Shown here: piece by piece, positions 33,017-38,480 of the stretch
How positions within the stretch are numbered: position 1 is the first letter of the stretch
Layout: each line of letters begins with the position of its first letter
NCBI RefSeq assembly: GCF_027706725.1
Contig: NZ_JAQFWQ010000066.1
Coordinates: 1-38,480, forward strand
Source: Nocardiopsis endophytica
Lineage (GTDB): Bacteria; Actinomycetota; Actinomycetes; Streptosporangiales; Streptosporangiaceae
Length of the DNA stretch: 38,480 nucleotides
Direction of reading: 5' to 3'
The notes under the pieces: generated by a model
What the model was told of the DNA's origin: nothing
The model's database searches: none
What the model saw: the letters and a program-made list of their open reading frames with translations, nothing else
Translations under genes and position numbers: made by a program

Positions 33017-33484
33017 GTGCGAGTTTATCTTGGTTCCGATCACGCGGGCTACGAACTGAAGGAGCACCTGGTGTCCTGGCTCAAGGAGCACGGGCACGAG
33101 GTCGCCGACGCGGGCCCGGCCGTCTACGACGCCGTCGACGACTACCCGCCGTTCGTGCTGCGCGCCGCCGAAGGCGTCGCCGCCGACCCGGGCGCCCTGG
33201 GGATCGTCATCGGCGGCTCCGGCAACGGCGAGCAGATCGCCGCGAACAAGGTGAAGGGCGTGCGCGCCGCGCTGGCCTGGAGCGAGGACACGGCGGTGCT
33301 GGCCCGCGAGCACAACGACGCGAACGTGGTCGCGATCGGGGCGCGCATGCACAGCCTGGAGGAGGCGACCCGCCTGGTGGAGCGCTTCCTGGAGACGCCC
33401 TACAGCGGGGAGGAGCGGCACACGCGCCGCATCGACATGCTGTCCCGCTACGAGGAGACCGGCGAGCTGCCGCCGCTGCCGTAG
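33017..33484 (+). CDS. rpiB: Ribose-5-phosphate isomerase B
   Basis: 155-aa RpiB/LacAB-family isomerase interconverting ribose-5-phosphate and ribulose-5-phosphate in the pentose phosphate pathway. It begins VYLGSDHAGYELK, with the phosphate-binding and active-site segments expected. The loop GGSGNGEQIAANK (67-79) has glutamate E72 where the E. coli enzyme relies on cysteine, as in the M. tuberculosis type. It lies near pepN and the Rv2466c homologue, as in mycobacteria (Rv2465c-Rv2467). The start is GTG 33017, probably leaderless. Downstream are a subfamily B hairpin and a perfect terminator before the convergent acetyltransferase. Confidence 0.95.
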   Translation: MRVYLGSDHAGYELKEHLVSWLKEHGHEVADAGPAVYDAVDDYPPFVLRAAEGVAADPGALGIVIGGSGNGEQIAANKVKGVRAALAWSEDTAVLAREHNDANVVAIGARMHSLEEATRLVERFLETPYSGEERHTRRIDMLSRYEETGELPPLP

Positions 33485-33520
33485 GCCGTGCGGAGTTCCC
33501 CCCTCACTCGGCCTCTCAGG

Positions 33521-33584
33521 CGTTGATCTCGACGAGAGTGCTGCCGAATCCGCCGGAATGACAGCACTTTTGTCGAGATCATCG
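33521..33584. repeat. Dispersed hairpin element, subfamily B (solo)
   Basis: CGTTGATCTCGACGAGAGTG pairs with CACTTTTGTCGAGATCATCG (four mismatches); internal stem GTGCTG/CAGCAC and CCGCCGG loop as at 532-599 and 24041-24106. The left end has the subfamily A form GTTGATC while the right has GATCATC, linking the two subfamilies. Confidence 0.85.
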
Positions 33585-33619
33585 GCGAGGGGGCCGGTGA
33601 GCCGGGGCGAGGACGGCCA

Positions 33620-33659
33620 CGGGCCCGCCGACGCCTGCCGAAGGCGATCGGCGGGCCCG
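33620..33659. terminator. Terminator between rpiB and the Eis-like gene
   Basis: 12-bp perfect stem CGGGCCCGCCGA/TCGGCGGGCCCG with an inner CGCCT/AGGCG stem, between convergent genes. It may serve both strands. The remaining gap to 33957 is GC-rich and holds nothing else I recognise. Confidence 0.65.
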
Positions 33660-33957
33660 CTGCGCTGCCGGTGAGCGGACCCGCCGGGCGGGACGTCCCC
33701 GGAGCCCGTCCGGGGGACGACGTCCTGCAGCGACCGTAATACGGTTCGCGCCCCCTGAAAAGTGCCGGATCCCCGCAGGCACAGGAGGGCCGCGGCGCAA
33801 CAGCGGCGGGCGGCCGGAAGCCGATGCGGACGGCGGCCGCGGCCGCCGGAGGCCACGGCATTCGGCGGGACACCGGCAGGGCAGGGCGCCGAGGCGGGAG
33901 GATGCGCCGCCACCCGGCATCGCCGCCGACCGCGGCCGGGAACGGCGCCCGGGTCCG

Positions 33958-35211
33958 CTAGAAGACCACCGAGCAGAACGGCTCGTGGTCGATCGTCAGG
34001 GCCAGGTCCAGCTCCGCGGCCGCGCGCGGGGCCGTCTCCGTGGCCATGCCCGCAGCGGTGTACGAGCCCAGCCTCGTCGAGCCGAGGTAGGCCGCGCCCA
34101 GCTGGGACACGTCCACCACCAGGTCCGGTTCGGCCTCCGTACGGACGCACTGGACCGACCCGGCGCCGTCGGCCCGCAGCCGCCACCGCCCGGCGTTCCA
34201 CGGGCAGTCGCGGTCGGCCACCTCCAGCACGGTGTCCACCGGCGCGGCGTACGAGCGCTCCTCCAGCGCCCGGGGCAGGTCCACCAGCCGGATCCACAGC
34301 GGCTCGCCGACCGCCGCGCGCAGCCGGCCCCGGTCGGCGAGCAGGTGGGGCAGGGGCGTGTCGTCGGGCAGCATGTCCACCGAGACCTCGCTCACCAGGT
34401 CCCGCCCGAGCAGGTGCTCCCACAGCAGCGCCTCGGCGGCCGGGGTGGTGGAGAAGACCTGGGCGACCTCCATCCGCCCGTCCGGGACCTCGTCGTCCCA
34501 CCCGCCCTTGGTCCGGTACACCGCGTACCCCTGGGGGCCGGAGGCGTTCGCGGCCACCACGCACAGCTTGGCCGCGTAGCCGCCGCGCTCGTCCGGCTCG
34601 TCGCGGAGCAGCAGGTCCCACCAGGCCCCGTCGCGCTGGAACTCGCCGACCCGCCGGGCGGCCACCGTCTCGTGCACCTGCTCCATCTCCTTGCGCATGT
34701 CCGCGAGGAGGCCCAGGCTCAGCGACAGCGACGCGTCGCGCGGAACGTCGGGGCGAAGCGCCGTCTCCCGGGTGAGCATCCGGGCGCGGATGGTCCGGGA
34801 CGCCGGGCCGTACCCGAACCGCCCGTAGATGGCGCCCTCGGTGGCGAAGAGGGCGGCCACGCTCTCCCCGGCCTCGTGGACGTCGGCGAGCTGGCGGCGC
34901 ATCAGCGCGCTCAGCACGCCCCGGCGCCGGTGCGTGGGCCACACGCCCACCGCCGAGACCCCGGCCACCGGCCGCGGCCCGCCGGGCAGTGTCATGGTGA
35001 ACGGGTGCACCACGGTGGTGCCGACCATCCGGTCGCCGTCGAAGGCGGCCAGGGTGCGGTCCAGACGGGTGAGGGGGCGCCGGAACTCCTCGTCCTCGGG
35101 GGCGCGGGCGGACAGAAGGGCGGTCCCGCACACGCGGGCGAAGGCGGTGAACTCGTCGGACTCGATGGGCCGGACCGGCCACCGCGGGCCGGAGACTGCG
35201 TTGTCGTCCAT
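33958..35211 (-). CDS. Eis-like GNAT family N-acetyltransferase
   Basis: 417-aa multi-domain GNAT enzyme of the Eis family (bipartite GNAT plus C-terminal sterol-carrier-like domain). The acetyl-CoA site is VSAVGVWPTHRRRGVL (about 85-100). Y129 in AIYGRFGYG corresponds to the general acid of mycobacterial Eis, and the protein ends in a C-terminal phenylalanine whose carboxylate serves as general base in that family. In mycobacteria Eis acetylates aminoglycosides and other amines; substrate here is unknown. ATG 35211 is six bases after TAGGAC (35218-35223, minus strand), and no Shine-Dalgarno is visible, so the mRNA is probably leaderless. It is divergent from the phosphatase gene. Confidence 0.9.
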   Translation of the reverse strand: MDDNAVSGPRWPVRPIESDEFTAFARVCGTALLSARAPEDEEFRRPLTRLDRTLAAFDGDRMVGTTVVHPFTMTLPGGPRPVAGVSAVGVWPTHRRRGVLSALMRRQLADVHEAGESVAALFATEGAIYGRFGYGPASRTIRARMLTRETALRPDVPRDASLSLSLGLLADMRKEMEQVHETVAARRVGEFQRDGAWWDLLLRDEPDERGGYAAKLCVVAANASGPQGYAVYRTKGGWDDEVPDGRMEVAQVFSTTPAAEALLWEHLLGRDLVSEVSVDMLPDDTPLPHLLADRGRLRAAVGEPLWIRLVDLPRALEERSYAAPVDTVLEVADRDCPWNAGRWRLRADGAGSVQCVRTEAEPDLVVDVSQLGAAYLGSTRLGSYTAAGMATETAPRAAAELDLALTIDHEPFCSVVF

Positions 35212-35223
35212 GCTGATGTCCTA
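35212..35223 (-). promoter_or_regulatory. -10 hexamer TAGGAC for the Eis-like gene
   Basis: TAGGAC at 35218-35223 on the minus strand, then ATCAGC, then ATG 35211. Confidence 0.5.
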
Positions 35224-35437
35224 CTACCGGCGCCGCGCGCGGGCGAATGGTTTTTCCGCCGAATCGGGTGTGAGATCGCCGGATGCCTGACGCGAGCCCG
35301 CTCGTCCGGCCATACTTGACCATGAGGAGTTCTGCGCGATTTCCGGGCTGCACGCTGGGGCGATATCGGATGGTCCCTTTTCGGGGTTGCTGTCGCATTT
35401 GCCGCCGGGGCGGCGTGCTCGACCGGTTTTCCCGCGC

Positions 35438-35452
35438 TAAGGTGCGGGAACG
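35438..35452 (+). promoter_or_regulatory. -10 hexamer TAAGGT upstream of the phosphatase gene
   Basis: TAAGGT at 35438-35443, nine bases before ATG 35453. The leader is very short or absent; no Shine-Dalgarno is visible. Confidence 0.45.
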
Positions 35453-36568
35453 ATGAACTCCACGCCTGCCGCGAAGCTCAGCCGCCGAGCGCGGTCCCTC
35501 TGGCAGCGCGCGGCGGCCTTCCTCAGGCGCAAGGTGCTCTTCCGCTACCGGCTGGTGCTCATCACCCTGGTGCTGCTGGCCGTCGGCATCTGCGCCGGGG
35601 CCGTGTGGGGGCCGCCCGGGTGGTTCCCGCCCAGCGCCGTCATCCTCACCGTGCTCGCCGGGGGCCTACTCCTCAAACGCAAGAGCCTGGCATTCCTGCT
35701 GGGCGTGGTCGCCGTCGCGCTGGTGGCCACCGCCCTGGCCCTGGACTTCGGCCAGGTCGGCCCCGGCCTGGCGGTCACCATCGGCGTCGCCGGAGTGCTC
35801 GCCTACCTGCTGTCGGGGGTGCGCGAGCGCCTGGGCGTGCAGGGGTTCGGCGGCGAGAAGATGCTGCTGGAGCTGCGCGACCGGCTGCGCGCCCAGGGCC
35901 GCCTGCCCGACCTCCCGCAGGGGTGGGGCGCCGGTGCGGTGCTGCGCCAGGCGGGAGGCTCCTCCTTCGGCGGCGACTTCCTGCTGTCCCGCCTGCACGA
36001 GGGGCGCCTGGACCTGGCCCTGGTCGACGTCTCCGGCAAGGGCGTGGACGCCGGAACCCGCGCCCTGCTGCTCTCAGGCGCCTTCAGCGGCATGCTCGGC
36101 GCCGTCCCCTCCGAGCGCTTCCTCGCCTACTGCAACGACCACCTCGTCCGCACGGCCGAGGGTGAGGGATTCGTCACGGCCGCGCACCTGAGCATCGACC
36201 TCGAAACCGGCGACTACCTCATCACTTCGGCCGGCCATCCCCCGGCGGTCCAGTTCGACAACGGGGCCGGACAGTGGTCGACTACCGATGCCAAGGGCGT
36301 CGTGCTCGGAGTGATCCCCGAGATGACCTACACGCCGGTGGAGGGCCGTCTGCGCCCCGGCGACGCGATCATGCTCTACACCGACGGGCTGATCGAGACC
36401 CCCGGCGAGGACCTCGACGCCGGCGTCGACCGCCTCCTCGGCGCCGCCGAGGGAATGGTCGCCCAGGGGTCGCTCCAGGGCTTCCGCAAGGGCATCGAGC
36501 GCATCGTGGACACCCTCGGCAAGGGCGGCAACGACGACACCGCGCTCGTGGTCATCTGGCGTTCCTGA
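35453..36568 (+). CDS. Membrane-bound PP2C-family (SpoIIE-type) protein phosphatase
   Basis: 371 aa. A basic N-terminus is followed by about four membrane segments (roughly 32-53, 60-75, 77-98 and 103-121) and a cytoplasmic SpoIIE/PP2C phosphatase domain (about 160-371). Metal-binding and catalytic motifs are intact: GGDF (173-176, D175), DVSGKG (192-197), SAGHPP, YTDGLIE and GGNDDTAL with D361/D362. It probably dephosphorylates a serine/threonine phosphoprotein such as an anti-sigma factor antagonist. No kinase, STAS or sigma gene is adjacent in the window. There is no GAF or PAS sensor domain, so the membrane part may be the sensor. The next gene, mgtE, lies about 110 bases downstream on the same strand and may share transcription. 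Confidence 0.9.
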   Translation: MNSTPAAKLSRRARSLWQRAAAFLRRKVLFRYRLVLITLVLLAVGICAGAVWGPPGWFPPSAVILTVLAGGLLLKRKSLAFLLGVVAVALVATALALDFGQVGPGLAVTIGVAGVLAYLLSGVRERLGVQGFGGEKMLLELRDRLRAQGRLPDLPQGWGAGAVLRQAGGSSFGGDFLLSRLHEGRLDLALVDVSGKGVDAGTRALLLSGAFSGMLGAVPSERFLAYCNDHLVRTAEGEGFVTAAHLSIDLETGDYLITSAGHPPAVQFDNGAGQWSTTDAKGVVLGVIPEMTYTPVEGRLRPGDAIMLYTDGLIETPGEDLDAGVDRLLGAAEGMVAQGSLQGFRKGIERIVDTLGKGGNDDTALVVIWRS

Positions 36569-36679
36569 CGCCGTTCCCGGGTGGGCCCCCGGGCGGGGGT
36601 AGTGTCGCACGGTGCCCGCCCCGGGCCCGCGCGTGCCCGGAACGCGCCGACGGACGAGGGAGCGAAGGGGGTGCCCGGT

Positions 36680-38023
36680 ATGGCCGACGAGGACAACGGC
36701 GAAGAGCTCATCCGGCTGATCGAAGAGAACGACCTCACCGGTATCCGCCTATGGCTGGCCAGCCATGCCCCCTATGAGATCGCCGACGAGCTGGAACGCA
36801 TGGACAGCAGTCGGGCGATCGTGCCCTTCCGGCTCCTGGACAAGGACCGCGAGCTGGAGGTCTTCGAGGAGCTCGACCCCGTCCACCAGCAGGAGATCCT
36901 GGTCGGCCTGCGCGACGCGGCCTTCCACGACCTGCTGGAGGAGATGGACCCCGACGACCGCGCCCGGCTGATCGGGGAGGCGCCCGCCAAGATCGCCACC
37001 CGCGCGCTGGCCGGGCTCAGCCCCGCCGAGCGCAAGATGACCGCCGCGCTGCTCGGCTACCCCGAGGGCTCGGTCGGCCGGTACATGACGCCGGAGACGG
37101 TGATCCTGCACCGGGACCTGTCGGTGGGGCGCGCCCTGGAGGTGGTGCGGGCCAAGAGCGCCGAGGCCGAGACCGTCTACACCCTGCCGGTGGTCGCCGA
37201 CGGCCGCCGCTTCGACGGCACCGTTCAGCTCGCCGACCTGGTGCGCGCCGACGACGACACCCCGCTCAAGGACGTCGTGGACGTCCTGGTGCCCAGGGTG
37301 CAGGCCGCCGAGCCCGCCGAGGACGCCGCCCGCCTGATGCAGGAGGCCAACCTGGTCGCGCTGCCGGTGGTCGACTCCGAGGAGCGCTTCGTCGGGCTGC
37401 TCACCTTCGACGACGCCCTGGAGCTGATCGAGGCCGCCGACTCCGAGGACATCGCCCGCCAGTCCGGCGCCAGCCCGGTCGCCGGGCACTACGTGGCCGC
37501 GAGCGTGGTGCGGCTGGCCCGGGCCCGGGCCACCTGGCTGCTGCTGCTCATCGTCGCCGCCACCCTGACCGTCAACGTCATGCAGGCCTATGAGGCGACG
37601 CTGGAGCAGGTCACCGCCCTGGCCCTGTTCGTGCCGATGCTCACCGGCACCGGCGGGAACGTCGGCTCGCAGTCGGCCACCGCCATCGTGCGCGCGCTGG
37701 CCGTGGGCGAGGTGCGGGTGCGCGACCTGCCCCGGGTGGCGGGCAAGGAGGCGCGGGTCGGCCTGCTGCTGGGGCTGATGCTGGCCGCCGTGGCGATGGT
37801 GATCGGATCGGCCCTGGTGGGCACGCTGATCGCCGGGGTGGTGGCGGCCTCGGTGATCGCCATCTGCACCTGGGCGGCGGTGATCGGGAGCTGTATGCCG
37901 CTGCTGGCGCGCCGCGTGGGCGTGGACCCGGCCGTGGTGTCGGCGCCGCTGGTGGCCACCCTGGTCGACGCGACCGGCCTGCTCATCTACTTCAACATCG
38001 CGCGGCTGGTGCTGCACATCTGA
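36680..38023 (+). CDS. mgtE: Magnesium transporter MgtE
   Basis: 447-aa Mg2+ channel/transporter of the MgtE/SLC41 family. An N domain (about 10-110, superhelical with ELDPVHQQEILVGL and EEMDPDDRARLI) is followed by two CBS domains (about 120-245, YMTPETVILHRDLSVGRAL) that sense intracellular Mg2+, and a C-terminal membrane part of about five helices with the pore motif PMLTGTGGNVGSQSATAI. I use ATG 36680 with AGGGGG nine bases upstream; GTG 36671 is a possible alternative, and the longer frame from 36581 is not protein-like. A terminator follows directly. The phosphatase gene upstream may be in the same transcript. Confidence 0.95.
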   Translation: MADEDNGEELIRLIEENDLTGIRLWLASHAPYEIADELERMDSSRAIVPFRLLDKDRELEVFEELDPVHQQEILVGLRDAAFHDLLEEMDPDDRARLIGEAPAKIATRALAGLSPAERKMTAALLGYPEGSVGRYMTPETVILHRDLSVGRALEVVRAKSAEAETVYTLPVVADGRRFDGTVQLADLVRADDDTPLKDVVDVLVPRVQAAEPAEDAARLMQEANLVALPVVDSEERFVGLLTFDDALELIEAADSEDIARQSGASPVAGHYVAASVVRLARARATWLLLLIVAATLTVNVMQAYEATLEQVTALALFVPMLTGTGGNVGSQSATAIVRALAVGEVRVRDLPRVAGKEARVGLLLGLMLAAVAMVIGSALVGTLIAGVVAASVIAICTWAAVIGSCMPLLARRVGVDPAVVSAPLVATLVDATGLLIYFNIARLVLHI

Positions 38024-38028
38024 GGACC

Positions 38029-38051
38029 CCGGGGGCGCGGTGCGCCCCCGG
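38029..38051 (+). terminator. Terminator after mgtE
   Basis: 10-bp perfect stem CCGGGGGCGC/GCGCCCCCGG with loop GGT, six bases after the stop codon. Confidence 0.7.
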
Positions 38052-38157
38052 CCCCGCCCCCGCTGGCCCGCCCGTGCCCGCCTCCGGGCATGATCGCCGG
38101 GGACGCCGGGTATCGGTTACGGAGAGACACTGGCCGGACGCGCCGAAGGGGGACGGA

Positions 38158-38376
38158 ATGTCCGGAATCGGAGACGCTTTCGACAAGGCCAAGAAGGCCG
38201 CGGCGGACCACGGTGAGAAGCTCGCCGAAGGGGTCGAGAAGGCGGCCGGCTTCGCCAAGGAGAAGACCGGCGGCGCGCACGACGACAAGATCGACAAGGC
38301 CGGCGGTGCGGCGACCGAGTACCTCCGCAAGCAGGCGGCCAAGCAGCGCGGCGAGGACGGCGGCAAGGAGGCCTGA
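38158..38376 (+). CDS. MT0933-like small protein (annotated as antitoxin family)
   Basis: 72-aa Lys/Ala/Glu-rich protein, mostly one predicted amphipathic helix, starting MSGIGDAFDKAKKAAADHGEK. It resembles the actinobacterial MT0933-type family, named after a proposed antitoxin, in which lysine- and alanine-rich repeats KAKK-, EKAAGFAKEK and DKIDKAGG recur. ATG 38158 has AAGGGGGA upstream. No toxin gene is next to it within the window, and mgtE precedes it beyond a terminator, so a stress-protein-like role is as likely as antitoxin. GGGTAT at 38108-38113 resembles a stress sigma -10, but a matching -35 is lacking. Confidence 0.75.
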   Translation: MSGIGDAFDKAKKAAADHGEKLAEGVEKAAGFAKEKTGGAHDDKIDKAGGAATEYLRKQAAKQRGEDGGKEA

Positions 38377-38420
38377 CGGGGAGCCGCCGCGCGCACGCGC
38401 GCGAACGCCGGAAAGGTGCG

Positions 38421-38480
38421 GCGCCCCGGGCGGCGGGCCGTCCGGGTGTGGCGTGGAGGGCAGCGACGAGAAGAGGCCAG
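38421..38480 (+). repeat. Start of another long-repeat array (cut by window end)
   Basis: GGCGGCGGGCCGTCCGGGTG and the following GTGGAGGGCAGCGACGAG match the later part of the unit at 120-180 in the same orientation. A third full module probably lies beyond the window. Confidence 0.65.

Noticed and set aside
38108-38113. Stress sigma factor promoter (GGGTAT)
   Set aside because: No GTTT-type -35 element 14-17 bases upstream, so chance is likely in this sequence context.

Overview
The window is a high-GC actinobacterial chromosome segment, most likely from the Nocardiopsaceae (Nocardiopsis, Streptomonospora or a relative). This rests on third-position G/C bias in every gene, an actinobacterial gene set (a mycothiol-dependent Rv2466c-like reductase, group II truncated globin, Eis-type acetyltransferase, DUF4192, MT0933-type small protein), many GTG starts and many apparently leaderless genes. 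The genus is an inference. rpiB, the Rv2466c homologue, pepN, glbO and ettA also lie close together in Mycobacterium tuberculosis, so this looks like an old conserved block that has been rearranged and interrupted here. No plasmid, phage, integrase, transposase, rRNA, tRNA or CRISPR array was recognised.

Layout. 1-1508 is a gene-free repeat cluster. 1509-6500 carries, on the + strand, a membrane diguanylate cyclase, a DUF4192 protein, the ribosome-associated ABC-F ATPase EttA and truncated haemoglobin GlbO. 6481-12986 holds an MFS transporter (-), then a probable ketone-body locus: a GAF/PucR regulator overlapping 3-hydroxybutyrate dehydrogenase (both -), with a divergent MHS-family transporter (+). 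12968-18928 holds a hotdog thioesterase (-), a prolyl-oligopeptidase-family peptidase (-), a 35-aa ORF coupled by ATGA to an HNH nuclease (+), a FmdB zinc ribbon (+) and dihydroxy-acid dehydratase IlvD (-). 19220-22895 holds a NERD membrane protein (-), an amidase (+) and an MFS transporter (-) whose 3' end lies antisense to the amidase. 22896-24895 is a second large repeat cluster. 24896-38376 holds malQ (+), pepN (-), the Rv2466c-like gene (+), a 52-aa acidic ORF (+), an aldehyde dehydrogenase (+), a 51-aa membrane peptide (+), rpiB (+), an Eis-like acetyltransferase (-), a membrane PP2C/SpoIIE phosphatase (+), MgtE (+) and an orphan MT0933-like protein (+). A further repeat array begins at about 38421.

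The most unusual content is non-coding. It is a family of dispersed structured repeats. One part is a 62-68 bp hairpin ending in GTTGATCTCG / CGAGATCAAC, or the close variant with GATGATCTCG. It occurs alone at intergenic sites and also inside composite modules. In the two complete modules (1-1215 and 22985-24645), tandem units of about 215-220 bp lie in one orientation on the left and in the opposite orientation on the right of a hairpin core, giving giant imperfect inverted repeats. A decayed module sits at 10929-11400. Modules recur roughly every 11-14 kb here. I do not recognise this architecture from any named family.

A second pattern is promoter architecture. At least nine genes have a -10-like hexamer (mostly TAGGNT or TAGGAC) exactly six bases before the start codon, which predicts leaderless mRNAs. 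Several convergent gene pairs overlap at their 3' ends, and most other gene ends have strong GC-rich hairpins.
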